Shown: positions 37,302-49,861 of the stretch, one piece after another
Position numbering within the stretch: the first letter of the stretch is position 1
Layout: each line of letters starts with the position of its first letter
DNA from: Diogma glabrata
Taxonomy: Eukaryota; Arthropoda; Insecta; Diptera; Cylindrotomidae
Direction of reading: 5' to 3'
Length of the DNA stretch: 64,000 nucleotides
Assembly (NCBI GenBank): GCA_963693315.1
Contig: OY856186.1
Coordinates: 456,565,217 to 456,629,216 of the forward strand
Notes under the pieces: generated by a model
What the model saw: the letters and a program-made list of their open reading frames with translations, nothing else
Database searches by the model: none
Told to the model about the DNA's origin: nothing
Translations under genes and position numbers: made by a program

Positions 37302-37927
37302 GTTCTATAATTCTTAGTTTTTATATTAATTTTATTGAATAGGGTTATATAATTCTTGGTTTCTATATTCATTTTATCTGACTCGCTTCTGCGACCTAAC
37401 AGACATTCGATCAATGATAGCCTCCCCCAGGGGGGAGGCTATCTTCTTTAAAACCAAATAGAATTAAAAGCATATAAATTGAGGCGTTTATCGGTGAAAG
37501 TGAAAGTGGGACTCTTGTTTATGGGGATTCGGTCGCCGGGCCTTATGTCCTCAGGGGATTTTGTCGCCAGGCCTTATGTCCTCAGGGGATTTTGTCGCCG
37601 GGCCTTACGTTCTCTGGGAATTTTGTCGCCCGGCGTTTTGTCGGCGTGTGTTTTGTCGCCGGGGATTTTACGCCGTCCTTATGTCGGTAACCCGTCGAGA
37701 ATGGTATCAATTGAAAGGTCTTGACGGGACTAGCTAAAATTAAGAAAATTACCATCTCTCAAAGTTGTGAGGTGGGGTTGTTGGGGGTGTGAAGTGGGGT
37801 TGTTTGTGGGGGTCTATCTTTGATCGAAGGTCTGCAAGGTCGCAGAAACGAGTCAAATAAAAGAAAACAATTATATAACTAAAATAGAAAGTTATATAAT
37901 TAATATAGAAAACAAGAATTATAGAAT
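37302..37927. mobile_element. Fold-back element with GC-rich minisatellite
   Basis: Inverted arms 37302-37406 and 37829-37927 share TATAATTCTTG-TTTCTATAT, ATCTGACTCG-TTCTGCGACC. Just inside the left arm is a perfect hairpin, GATAGCCTCCCCC, AG, then its inverse (37416-37443). The core holds tandem units of about 28-29 bp around GGATTTTGTCGCCGGGCCTT (37535-37660). A homologous core lies at 42240-42430. Confidence 0.75.
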
Positions 37928-40900
37928 TCGAATTCTCAATCGGAGTCAGACGAATAAGGTTGTCTCCTAAATTTTAAAGGAAAAAAAACCAAAATAAAAA
38001 TTATCGAAAATAGAAAAATAAGTGTGTGTTATAATGTATATTATAGTGTTTGTGTTAGCGTTTATGAAAATAGAAGTGTTGAAGAACGGAGGCGGAGACA
38101 ATTATATAATTGGTGAGATTGTTCTTTATTAAAAAATTATTTGGTATTTTATATTTTCTGTTACCAGGTAGGCAGGTAAAATTTTACCTGTTATTGCTTT
38201 GATGTAATAAATTTAATTATTATTTCAAAACATAAATTTGTTTTGTATTGCTTGGTAATAGGAAATGTAAAATCTCGTTTTAGTTGTTAGTAGGAATTTC
38301 AAATTTAACCCTTTATTTGTCCTCTTCAATTTTGTTAGTGTCTTTTGTGTCCCTATTTTTATTTAGCTTTTCTCTTTTCGTGCTACTGTTGCATGAAATC
38401 TGCTATCGTGTTAAGACAGAGATACCCAGTGTTTTTTGTACGGTGTAGTGTTAAAGTTTAGGGCTGGCTGAATTTCATCTATACCTGCAATGTCAAAGGG
38501 TAAGTCTGTGTCTCAACAAAATGGCAGCAGAGTGAACCAACAGCTTAGCATTGACTTTACCAACATAAGAGGTCTCAATTCGAATATAAACGTGGTTTAT
38601 CACTACATCGAAAAAAATAAACCTGACATATTGTTTCTTACCGAAACAATTGTTAGTGGCAAAGCATCGAAACTGGATCTCGATAAATACCGGATACCTA
38701 GTTACGAATTGGAACATTCCTTTTATAACAAGCATGGTGTCTGTGTATTTGTTCGAGATTCACTTTCATGTATGAGAATTAAGGCCCACGAGTTGAACTC
38801 TAAGCACCATAATTCTCTAGCACTGAAGATCTCAGGTGTTGATGAAACTATGTTTATAATAGGATTATACAGATCCCCAAATTCTCCCCCAAGATGTCCC
38901 TTTTTCGATCAAATATCGGTTAATCTAGACAAGATTACCACGGACTACCCCAAAGCAATACTGGTTATTCTTGGAGACCTTAATATTACTAATAAAGAAT
39001 GGCTTAAGTATTCATCGCGCACTGACGACATAGGAAGACAAGCCGAACTGATTCTCGCAGATTATCACGGTTTGACGTAAATGATAGAGTGTCCCACTAG
39101 AATCGCAGACAATTCACATCATAACAATAATTTGCTGGATCCGTTTTTGACAAACAAACCAAATACTACGAAGACAAAAGTTGAACAACCCCTCGGAACA
39201 TCGGACCATTTACTAATATCAGCAAAAGTGCAATTTACATCACCGACACAAATTAAAGCAAATCCTCGTCGCGTTTGCAACTATAAACGCTCTGACTGGG
39301 AGGGACTGAAAAACTTTTATGATGAAACACCTTGAAAAAATATTTGTATGTTGATCAAGATCCTAGCACATCGGCAATAAGAATTTTTGAAATCATAAAA
39401 GAGGGAATGCGGCGGTTTATTCCAATCGATGAGGAATAAACGCAAAGCATTTAAGACGTATAACGCTAATAAAACACCTGAAACCCATAACGCCTATAAG
39501 AAAGCCAGAAATATTAGTAAATTCAAAATAGACTTGGACAAAGACGCGTTTATCCAGAAGAAAGCAAAGAAATTCGCCGAGCACCCATCTGGCTCACGTA
39601 GTTTCTTTCAGGCAGTTAAATCAGTCCAGAGCAATTTTACTCGATCCTCTATTCCAACCTTAGTTCTAAATGACATTCCCGTGAGCGACTCGAAAGAGAA
39701 GGTGGATCTTTTGGGTCGTATTTTCGCAGAAAACTCAAACATAGTTGAACCCCCCCATTCTCCTACACTCATTCCCCCAGTTGTAACGAAAATGAAACCA
39801 ATTATTTTTCGTTGCAATATTGTACGGAAAATGCTTCTTTCTATCGATATCAACAAATCCGCTGGCCCCGATGGTATTCCACCCCTCATTCTTAAAAACT
39901 TTGCTAGGCAACTAGCTCCAATTTTAACAAAAATTTTCTATTTATCTTATAAAACCGGAATATTTCCCGATTCTTGGAAGCTGGCCAGCGTTCAACCCAT
40001 ATCAAAGAAAGGAAGTAAGATAGACCCTAACAATTATAGACGAATTGCAATTCTGTCGGTCTTAGCTAAAACGTTTGAAAAATATGCTAACTACAATTTA
40101 ATAGATTATTTGGAAGTGTCGCGAATTATTGATGATAAGCAGTATGGTTTTCGTAGAAGTCATGCAACAGGTGATCTGTTAGCTTACGTATCCCATCTCT
40201 GAAACAAATTGCTGGAAAACCATGGTGAAACATTCAGTATTTCACTTGAAATTTCTAAAGCATTTGATAATGTGTGGCATAAAAATCTAATAGCTAAATT
40301 AAAATCTTATGGCATAGACCATCTTACTGTCTCATGGATTCATAGTTTTCTTACTGGTCGCCAATTTCATGTTAATTTAGATGGTATCACATCCAATATT
40401 TTCACAACCAATGCTGGGGTTCCCCAAGGTTCTGCACTATCACCAACCTTGTTTCTTCTATACATTAATAACTTACTTATTTCCACAGTGCACCCAATCC
40501 ATAGTTTTTCTGATGACAGCACATTACATGCATCACTTGCATCTCCTAAATTTCGATCTCATACTGCAGTCACCACTGATAGAGAGCTGCTAATTAATTC
40601 TATCAACAAAGACCTGGATCGTATAATGGAATGGGGCGATCGTAATCTTGTTTCATTTAATCCAGCCAAAACCAATTTTTGCCGTCTTTCACGAATAGAG
40701 CGACATAGAAATTTCCCGATTAAGATAAACCATGAGGAACTACGTGAGGTTGAATCAGTTAGACTTCTTGGAGTGGATATTCAAAATAACCTGAAATGGA
40801 ATAAACATGTGTTCAACCTCGCTAAATTTGCAATGCAAAAATTAGGATTCTTGAGTCGATGTAAAAAGTATTTCAATCGCGAGCAAATTTTGCTAATCTT

Positions 40901-41511
40901 CAAGTCCTTTATTCGTCCATGTATGGAGTACTGCTGTCATGTTTGGGGAGGTGCTTGTCAGTCAACAATAAAATGTCTAGACTCTGTACAGAGAAAAGCA
41001 ATACGGTTGATTGGTAATACCGAACTAACGGACCAGCTTGATTCACACCAGCACAGAAGAAATGTGGCTGAATTGTCAATCTACTATAAATATAACTTTA
41101 GCGAATTCTCCTCTAAGGCAATTCAAAATATCCTTCCATCGTGTGCACAGTATAATCGACAAACAAGAGCTGCCGATTTATCCCATCCATTTGTTGTACA
41201 AATACCTCGTTGTAGAACTGTGTCCTTCCAGAACGACTATTTTAATAGAATGGCCAAATTGTGGAACTCAATGCCTTCCTCTATATTTCCCGATGAATTT
41301 TCCCCTCAGGCTTTAAAAAAAAATGTTCATCATCATTTAAAACAATTAGTATAGTTATCCCTATATCCCCATTCCTTCCATTTTCCTCATCTCCTTCCTT
41401 TATAGTTGACATGGTACCTTCGGATATTCAAAGAGTCTAAACAATGAATATTTCATATTTATATTTAGTGTGCCAAAACTGTCTAACTAATTAATAAAAA
41501 AAAAATATAAA
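37928..41511 (+). mobile_element. Non-LTR retrotransposon inserted in the repeat
   Basis: The left host sequence ends AACAAGAATTATA and the right one resumes AAATCGCGGCGACAAAACG. In the second copy of the host repeat these are contiguous at about 42105-42140, giving an empty-site paralogue. The element has a 560 bp 5' UTR, one broken ORF2 and a short AT-rich 3' end (41355-41511). Confidence 0.75.
38490..41354 (+). pseudogene. Non-LTR ORF2 (EN-RT), several disruptions
   Basis: The endonuclease part shows DFTNIRGLNSNI, LFLTETI, GLYRSPNSP, ILGDLNI and GTSDHLLI. The RT part shows KSAGPDGIPPLILK, NYRRIAILSVLAKTFE, QYGFRRSHAT, ISKAFDNVWHKN, GVPQGSALSPTLFLLYIN and FSDDSTLHAS. In the last the usual F/YADD catalytic box has Ser for Ala. 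One frame runs through except for a TAA at 39078-39080 (a Gln in relatives), a frame change at about 39335 that is reversed near 39428, and a TGA at 40200-40202 where Trp is expected. The pattern resembles CR1/Jockey-group elements. A fragment of the same family lies at 58486-58725. Confidence 0.86.
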
Positions 41512-42240
41512 AATCGCGGCGACAAAACGTCCGGGACAAAAAGCCATGCAAAAAATCAAAAAATAACATTTTATTTAGTTTCAAAATATGTATGATAAAG
41601 CATGCTTAGGCCCGATCTACTCCGCCTTTCACAAAATAATTTTCACGATTACCCTCGCCAAAAAACCTAAGTCCGATCTACTCCGCCTTTCACAAAATAA
41701 TTTTCACGATTACCCGCGCCAAAAAACAATTTTATACAGAACAAATTTATACTTTGTAAACATAGCTGTATCGACCACCGAGAAAATGAAAAATAAGATA
41801 AAATGATGAGAAAATGAGAAAATAAAAATAAAATGATGTGGAAAATGGCTAATATAGGGTAAACGGGGATAGCTTGGATCGGGTCGAGAATGGTATCATT
41901 GGAAAGGTCTTGACGGGACTAGCTAAAATCAAGAAAATTGCCATCTCTCAAGGTTGTGAGGTGGTGTTGGTGGGGGTGTGGAGTGGGGTTGGGGAGGGGG
42001 GGGGGGGGGGGTCTGCAAGGTCGCAGAACCGAGTCAAATAAAATTAATATAGAAACCAAGAATTATATAACTAATATAGAAAATTATATAATTAATATAG
42101 AAAACAAGAATTATATAAAATCCCCGCGGCGACAAAACGCCCGGACAAAAAACTATGCAAAAAATTGAAAAATGACATTTAGTTTCAAAATCATCTTTAC
42201 AACCAAATAGAATTAAAGGCCTATAAATCGGGGCGATTGC
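41512..42240 (+). repeat. Host repeat of the fold-back family, right part
   Basis: The block CGGCGACAAAACGTCCGGGA at 41515 recurs at about 42127. Positions 41612-41727 hold two 61 bp tandem units (CCGATCTACTCCGCCTTTCA). Positions 41880-42110 repeat 37695-37925, from GTCGAGAATGGTATCA through GGTCTGCAAGGTCGCAGAA, and carry a run of 16 G at 41996-42011. Confidence 0.75.
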
Positions 42241-42435
42241 GGTGAAAGTGAAAGTGGGATTCTTGTTCTTGGGATTCTTATGTCCTCAAAGGATTTTGTC
42301 GCCGGGCCTTATGTCCTCAAAGGATTTTGTCGCCGGGCATTATTACCTCAGGGGATTTTTTCTCCGGGCGTTTTGTCGGCGGGCGTTTTGTCGCCGGGGA
42401 TTTTGCGCCGGGCCTTATGCCGGATACCCGCTTCT
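42241..42435 (+). repeat. GC-rich minisatellite, second copy
   Basis: It repeats 37480-37690: GTGAAAGTGAAAGTGGGA, then units around TCAAAGGATTTTGTCGCCGG, then GGCGTTTTGTCGGCGGGCG. Open frames through it are by-products of the repeat. Confidence 0.78.
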
Positions 42436-42575
42436 TTCGATTTTAATCGATTCCTATGTTAAAAAAACTAGCTTTAGCTGAAAAAATTTATATTTATATT
42501 TCAGTGATATACATTTATTCAAAATAAGTTTTAGGCAATCAACTAATGAAAACCACATATTTTCTGCAACTGATC

Positions 42576-42945
42576 TTAAGAAAGCATATTCAAATGATAA
42601 GGCGTTAATCGACTTCGAATCTGATTTGCAATTAGATCATTGTGTGAAAATTGACGCTCACATGGTGTTGATATTGCTACTATGTATTGTTAAACATTTT
42701 TTTGCTATATTTGTTGATAAATTTGAATGTTCATTTTCGAGTGTTTTTCATGTGATAATTGGACTCGGATTACTTTTTCTGTCGACTGTTGGCCGATTAA
42801 TGAATTCTCTTAATTCAATCAGCAACCAGCCTACTGCATCACTGTCATTATTTTGATGGTTTTGTTGCATAGTGTCATCTAAAAAATCCCAAATACCATT
42901 ATCATTTGAAGATCGTTGATGATCTGCGTGCATTCACGTTCATGG
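42576..42945 (-). pseudogene. hAT transposase dimerisation domain
   Basis: The minus strand reads WDFLDDTMQQ, then IELREFINRPTVDRKSNP, a stop and frame change near 42735, then STPCERQFSHNDL and RSRLTPYHLNMLS to a TAA at 42576-42578. The order L-R-x-(F/Y)-(I/L)-N-x-P, then TPCER-FS, then RSRL-P---NML-FL is the hallmark of the hAT C-terminal (Dimer_Tnp_hAT) domain, which holds transposase subunits together. At least one frameshift and one stop. The BED finger and catalytic core are absent. Confidence 0.85.
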
Positions 42946-43326
42946 TCAACCGCAACGCTTTTTGTTAGTTGAATTTCTTTTTTCAAGCAATCACGTATAT
43001 AGATAAAGTTTGAACAAATTAATTGAAAAACCCTGAGAAAGAGATGTTTCTTTAAACTTAAAGATTCCTTGTGATGAACACATACTGACAATAGTCACAG
43101 CACTAGCGAAGTTGCAAACATTTTGAAATCCTAGTTTTTTCACATCGGGAGTCGAGCAGCGTATAGCAATAGAATATAACTACACGGATTCTAAAGCCAA
43201 AAAAATCGAAAACTAAGAATCGATTCTTGATCGACTTTGAAAATTAAAAATCGATTCTTTATAATCGATTATTTTAACAGAAAAGTCGATTCTCGAGTAG
43301 AATCGTAATCGAATTTTCCATCCCTA
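42576..43326 (-). mobile_element. hAT transposon remnant
   Basis: The right terminus reads inward TAGGGATGGAAAATTCGATT (from 43326), a typical hAT-like end with repeated TCGATTCT motifs just inside (43195-43300). The C-terminal dimerisation domain lies at 42576-42945. Only about 240 bp separate the two, so most of the transposase is deleted. The opposite terminus was not found. Confidence 0.7.
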
Positions 43327-46300
43327 ATTCAGACTTGTTCAGATGTTAAAAGTTATGTTCCAAATGCTTTTTGTAACAAAAAAGACTCAATTAGTTTTGA
43401 AAATTTTGATGTATTTCCTTTTGCATAGCATTACAAAGTACATTGCTTGGGTTTATTTTATATTTTTCCCAATTTTTATTTGATTTTATTGAAAACAAAA
43501 ATCATGTTCATGATACAGTTATGTTCAATGATTTTTCTTTCAATCAAAAATAGAAATGAAACCCTTCGTTGGTTTACCAAATGTAATTGCTCTTTTGTTA
43601 GGTTTTCTCTTTAGCGTTTTTCTGTATTTGTTGATGAATAACAAATTTGTTTTGCGTCATTATTTTTATTAGGTTTCATTGATCAGCTTGAATCTATAAA
43701 TAAACAGATCATTTCGTGTATTTTTACATTTATTATTTGTTTTTAAAGAATAACTGTATTGATAACTTGAGTTATTTTGATAAACTGAATGGGTAACTGA
43801 TACTAAGCAAATCGGTTCTTGATAATATTGTCTTTTCTCTAATAGATTCATGATCAAAAGATTCTGAAACTATGAGTTGAAAGTTGTAAACCATCAAATG
43901 CATTGTCGTGTTTTCTTTTATTTCTCATATTTTCTTAGGATTATTTTTTTTCCTTTTCTAATTTTATTTAGAAAATGTTTTCTTAGATTTAAATTGTTAT
44001 ATCTCATGTCAATTTTATTTATACTAAGCTTTGTGGCTTTGTGTTTTTCCAAATTTTTTTTTTCATTTTAGTTCCAAGCATTTATGTTGCAGATCAGGTT
44101 GTTTCCGTAAAAAAACCTCTAATTCTAATTTGCTCTCCAGCTAAGAAGTTCTTTCAATACCTTGCAGTTCCAATTTTTTTGATTGTCAGTAATGTAATGC
44201 AATGCTTCTGAAATAATTTATTTTGATTACAAATACATTATTAATTCAACCAAAATTAACTACTTTTCTCTTCCCAAAGCAATTCCATTTATCAAACTCA
44301 GCTTTTTTGCAGTTGTAGTGTTCCTGTCATATAAATATTTTCCAATCAAATTAATTTTCATTTTGAATTTTAAATTTTTTTAAAAAAAATGAAAACATGA
44401 AAATGAAACGAATTCAATTCTTATATCTTTGACTTAAATTCGGATTTTCTTCATCGTATTTCAAATGAATTGAAATAATCTTCCATTCAATTAGATAAGA
44501 CATTTATTTTTTAATTAAATATTTTTTTTATATATAAAAATATTGGTTTGTTTGGTTTTGACAGAGTTTATATTTGAATTATTTGTTGTAAAGTAATTTC
44601 GTTTTTGTTGATGATAATGATTTTGTTTTTGTTGTGACAGGACTTTCAAAATATTTCTATAAAACTATAATAGACATCAATTTTCTTTTTTTCCGTCATA
44701 ACAAATTACCCTATTGTTTTGTTATTGTTTTTAATGAAATTTAAATGTATTAGTGAAAGTAATTTTATTTATGTTTGTTTGAGTGGTTTTCAGAAAATCA
44801 GAAAATTATTGTTTTAAAATACAAGCAGTAATTGTAATTTTGTTTTTGTAGTAATTGTTATTTTATTTGAAAAACTTTTTAAACTTCTGTTTTGAAATAT
44901 TTATTCGAAAATAAAGATTGGTGATTTAGGAATCGAATAATTTATTGTTATTACAATGTCGTGCATGAATTCTCAGTACTTGATGATTGTAAAATTTTGA
45001 AAGAAAGAATTTGGAAGAATCGGTCTGCCGCGCCGGTCTTCATTGGTTTTATAACTTAATCGCATTTAATGCTCTATTCTATGTATTACTACCAGAGGGA
45101 TTAAATCACTTTACTTCGGTTTGTGGAATTTTACTTCGATAATTATCATTAGTTATTAATAGCGTGTAAAATGATTTGGAACACGTTTAACAAATGTTTA
45201 GACTGACTGACAGAGGCAGTCTCTAATGAGATTGATTTAATCTCCTCAGAAACTTTTTTCATTTATCATTTAGGTAGTGAAATTGTTTAAAAGTAAAATG
45301 GGGTTTGCTTATCTATTACACGAAGTGCAGTCAAAACAATGGATTACACTTTATATTACAAAAATGAACAACAATGATTATCATCTCCTGGCATGCTACA
45401 TGGTACATGACACTGTTTGTGCACAATCAATTTTTATTTCTTTGGTTGATTTACGTTTAAAATTAAACTTAAAAATTTTCAGTAGTTTAAATCGATAAAT
45501 ATAAATTTATTGAACGAATGACTAGATAGTTGCTGAACAATCCAATATTGCCTCTTGAAGTAAAGCAAATCACTCAATCCCAATAAGTTATATACACAAC
45601 AAACATATTTTTCAAACGTTCCAGATGTCTTGAATCTGTGCAAGCTTTTGATTTAAGGAGAAGAAAATATCCAAAACCAGTATCTAAAACTAGGTAGAAA
45701 TTGTATGCCCAAACCAAATCAGATTATGTCCACATACAACAAAGTTAAATTAGTTAGTTATTTAAATTAGACAAATATCTTAAAACAAAATAAACTTAGC
45801 TTGTCCTCTTCACCAATAACCAAAACAAGACCAAATTTGACAAGTCTTGGTCACAAAGTTGCAACCAATCCGAATGTGTTCTACATCCAACCATGATGTG
45901 CTAAACATCACAAATGTGAAAAATCAAAATGGAATAAATGTTAAAATCGAGAAAAATAGGCTGATAATAATTCCATTAAGTGACGAGCGATCTAATTCTA
46001 GCGTTTATTGATAGAATATGGACTATTCAAATCTTCGGTCTATCTAGATTCAAAGCAAAATTCGTTGAAAATCAGTGATTTTTGCTTCGTTGTTTTAGAA
46101 TCAAAAATATAACTTTAAGAACACTACAACCATGCTTCAAAACACAACTGCAAAATTAAAATGATTATTATGGATGAACTAAAACTGCACGTAGACCCGT
46201 AAATAAACTATAATATTAACGTATTATACTGGTATTGTACCAGGATTTTCAGTCGATAAATTACACTAGAAATTTAAATCCCCATACAAATTTGAAACGA

Positions 46301-46435
46301 GTTTTTTATCAAATTTATCAATCCCAAAAAAACTGTTAGATTATGTTCTTAGGACCGGAGGAATAACGTATAATTTTAAATTTTGGGGATTTTTGAGATC
46401 AATTAAACTCAAGTAAGTAAGAACGTAATTGGAAT
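43327..46435. other. AT-rich spacer
   Basis: No gene recognised in 3.1 kb. Its last 50 bases (AGATCAATTAAACTCAAGTA) match 12957-12990. Confidence 0.45.
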
Positions 46436-47818
46436 TTTTTCAATTCAAAAGTATGATTGGAAGTGATGATTCAATGATTCATGATTCAATCAGCAATTCA
46501 ACATTAAAACTCATAGTGCAATCTATCTCAAATATTTTATGCCAGTTGTTTAATAGGAGCATTAATGAAGGTATTTTCCCCCGATGTCTTAAAAATTGCT
46601 ATAGTTATTCCACTCCATAAATCTGGTGACAAGAAAAAAGTTGAAAATTTTAGACCGATCTCTTTACTGTCTGTTTTTTCCAAAATTTTAGAAAAGTGTA
46701 TGAAAGAAAGATTAGTTAGTTTTCTTAACTCAAAACGATTCTTTTCTAATAAACAGTATGGTTTTAGAGAGTGTTTATCGACTGAAGACGCTTTGATAGA
46801 ATATTTTAGCAAAGTTTTTAATAATATAAATAACAATGAATGTGTTGCTACCAATTTTCTTAATATGACAAAGGCATTTGATTTAGTAAAATATAATATC
46901 TTGTTAAGTAAACTGGAACAAGCTGGTGTGCGAGGTGTCTGTTTACATTGGTTCAATTCATACCTGTCTAATCGCCATCAGATAGTTAAAATAAAAAACA
47001 CATTAAGTGAGAAACAGCCATTGAAATCAGGTGTTCCACAAGGCTCTGTTCTTGGCCCAGTGTTGTTTCTAGTTTACATTAATTCTATCTTCTCTTTGCC
47101 TGTCAAGGGGAGTATGATAGCTTTTGCTGATGATATTGGTATTTGTTATAATGGTAATTCGTTTAGAGATATTGCTGAAGACATGAATAGTGATTTACTT
47201 TTGATTCGTCGGTGGTTTGATGTACATTATATGGTGTTGAGTTCAAAAACCAAAACTATGTTTTTTAAACAAAGTGGCTTAATTCCGAATTTTGACATTG
47301 TATATCATTGTTCATCCTGCTCTAATTATGTTTCTAGCATTAATTGTCCTCTCTTTTCAATGTGCTCAAATAACTGCATCTTATTGCAAAATGTTGATAC
47401 TTTCAAATACCTTGGTGTTTGGGTTGACTCTCGATTGAATTTTAATTGTCATTTGAATAATCTCTACAAATATATAATAAATGTTAACAGAAAATTGTAT
47501 TTATTGCGTGCTTTATTACCGATAGGTGTGTTAAGAATGTTTTATTTTGGAATGATTCAATCTAAAATTCAATATGGAATTACTTGTTGGGGAGGAATGT
47601 ATAAATCTACATTATACCATGCTATTATTGCCCAGAAACATAGTGTTAGGATAATTTTAAGGAAAAATAGACTGGAAAGATCTTTGCCATTGTTCAGACA
47701 ATTGAAAATATTGCCTTTGCGATATTTATATATTTTTAAATGTCTTAAATTATTTTTTCTTCGAAGTGGTAATACACTGAAAAAAAAGTCTGCTCAATTT
47801 ATACCATATAGGTATTAA
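46436..47818 (+). pseudogene. CR1/Jockey-type reverse transcriptase
   Basis: A frame change near 46590 joins LCQLFNRSINEGIFPRCLK to IAIVIPLHKSGDKKKVENFR. Then follow PISLLSVFSKILEKCM, NKQYGFRECLSTEDAL, TKAFDLVKYNILLSKLE, WFNSYLSNRHQIVKIKN, SGVPQGSVLGPVLFLVYIN, the catalytic AFADDIG (about 47119-47139), KTKTMFF and FKYLGVWVDSRLNF. All core RT motifs are present and the 417-codon stretch has no internal stop. Key oddities are NMTKAFD, where most relatives have a second Asp a few residues earlier (LDLSKAFD), so the first catalytic Asp position deserves a check. It is 5'-truncated and has no endonuclease. Confidence 0.85.
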
Positions 47819-48796
47819 ATCATGTATAAAAGTTGCTTAAATGTGCGCCAAGAATAACTATTCTCAACCTATTCTAATATGAAGAATAGGGGTTCGATAA
47901 TTTGTTAATTTTTGAAATTCTAATATTATGCAATTAAAATATAATTGAAGTAAATGCAGTTTCTCATTTCGAGCATAGTATAAATTTATCATTAATAAAA
48001 TTGTTCGTCTTTTTAAATTTAGATTAGATATGTAAATATATGTTCTCTTTTTAAGCATATGGGATTCAAAAGCATTCTTAATATAAGAATACATTTATTA
48101 GAAAACGTAATTTTTTTCTAAAGTCGAGCATAATTTTAGTATGATTAAGAGAAATAGTGATTAACCTTTGAGTTCTTTAAAGATATATATGCTCAAACCC
48201 GTTCTTAAATAAAGTTGATCTAAGTATAATTATTCATAATCTGAGACAAAAATAGTGAATTTGATTTCTGCATTTGAGAATAAAAGCAATCATTTTGCTG
48301 CATATTTTAAATCTATTTGAGATCCATTATTCTTTTTTCAAGAATAATACACAAATTTCAAAAGCAACTCTTCTCAAAATAAATTAAAATAGACAATTTT
48401 TTTAATTATTTAATAATTTATTTTTAATAATAAAATAATAATTCTATAGATATAAAATATTCATATGTACAATATATGTTATAATTATTGTTTAAATACA
48501 TACATACATTTTTATAAATATCATTAATCTTAAAATAAAATAAAATAAAATAAATAATACAACATGGCATTCATTATAAGAATTTTCATCTTTTTCATAA
48601 TTTTAAACTATAAATTCTAAATTACAGATTCAGTTTTATTTCAGTTAATATAGATAAATTAAATAATTTATTTCAATAAAAATTATAATAAATTTTATTT
48701 TAAGAAAATATGTAAGCAATAATATTATTATTGCCGAAAAATTTAAGGTATTAAAATTTAAATATATACGCCTTATTCTTGTTAATTTGAGCTTTA

Positions 48797-48955
48797 TTTC
48801 GCTAAATACGTATTTCGAAAGCTAAGTTTTCATTGACAGTGGTATCTAAAAAACTAAATATTAAAATAAAAACAACTTGATTAATTTTAAGATTTACTTT
48901 TTTAGATACTATACGGTCGACGAAAGCTTAGCTTTCACACTATACGTATTTAGTG
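48797..48955. repeat. Short fold-back repeat
   Basis: CTAAATACGTAT, GAAAGCTAAG-TTTC and GGTATCTAAAAAA on the left (48799-48852) face their inverses at 48900-48954. It is about 157 bp with an AT-rich loop. Confidence 0.7.
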
Positions 48956-49279
48956 AAAATTATTATTATTTAAATTGAAATATTTTGTTACAGTTTAGAA
49001 CTTTTTATATTGATTATTATTTCCGTTATTATTATAATTAGGCAAATTTTGCTTACATTTTCCCTGCTGCGTTTTCCGCAATGTTTTTAATTTTAATATT
49101 AAAATTTTTGTTTGGAATTTAATTAGATTAATGACTTCTGAAAATTTGGTCACTTCGTCCTGAGCATACTCGTATTTTGGTGCAAATACATATCATAATG
49201 TTTGTTGCAATTGTCAACCTTAATAAAAATTAAACTAGTAAAATCCAAAATTATGTTATAGAAAATTATTTTAACTTAC

Positions 49280-49861
49280 TAGTTTAAATTCACTCGCAGA
49301 AGTAAAATAATCTAATCGCTTGGAAAACCCGACGCGAAGAGTTTCAATGCAGTTCAACTGACTTCTTTTCTTTTTAAAGTTGCATGCTTCTTTATTTCCA
49401 CGTTTTATTGGCTGCAATGCTGTCGCCTTGAATGAACAACTCTGAATTAGTACTGCTTCCTTGTACCCTGCTCGTAATGTCTGAATAAAATAAAATAAAA
49501 TTGTTGTAATTTGAACTTTTTTTTAAATTGTTGAATATTTTACCTGAAGATTGAAACTGAAACCACGTTTTCGCCCAAAAATATTTCTTTGCTTTTTAAT
49601 TGGCTTGAATAATTGCTATATCTGTGCAAGAGAATTCCAAATGAAAATTTACTATGATCTTTCCTCGGATTGTAATAAATCATCTGTAAATATATTTACA
49701 AAAATATTAACATTTATTTTGTTTGAATTAAATACCAATATCGTATCTAAACATTAAAATAAAGAAACAAAGATGATGGATTGTGGGTACTTTGGATTCG
49801 AAAATTGTTGATCCACACTTGCACTTGGACACTGCCACCTGACTCAGTAGCTCGCTAGAAA
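49280..49861 (-). other. Possible spliced transcription unit, coding frame unclear
   Basis: On the minus strand three segments have good splice signals. Segment c (49861 to about 49785) follows ATTTCTAG. Segment a (49683-49544) lies between TATTTACAG and GTAAAA. Segment b (49480-49280) lies between TATTTTATTCAG and GTAAGT. Segment b is exactly 67 open codons in phase 0 (TLRAGYKEAVLIQSCSFKAT ... RVGFSKRLDYFTSASEF). Segment a is open for 46 codons but ends in phase 2, so it does not join b in that frame. The region is GC-richer than its surroundings. It lies inside the 2.9 kb that splits the third non-LTR element. Not identified. Confidence 0.35.

Noticed and set aside
37479..37724. 81-codon Leu/Ser/Arg-rich frame
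   Set aside because: It is translation of the GTCGCCGGG minisatellite; the copy at 42242 reads the same by repeat structure.
42626..42856. Membrane-protein-like + strand frame
   Set aside because: It is the antisense of the hAT dimerisation domain, which has clear family motifs.
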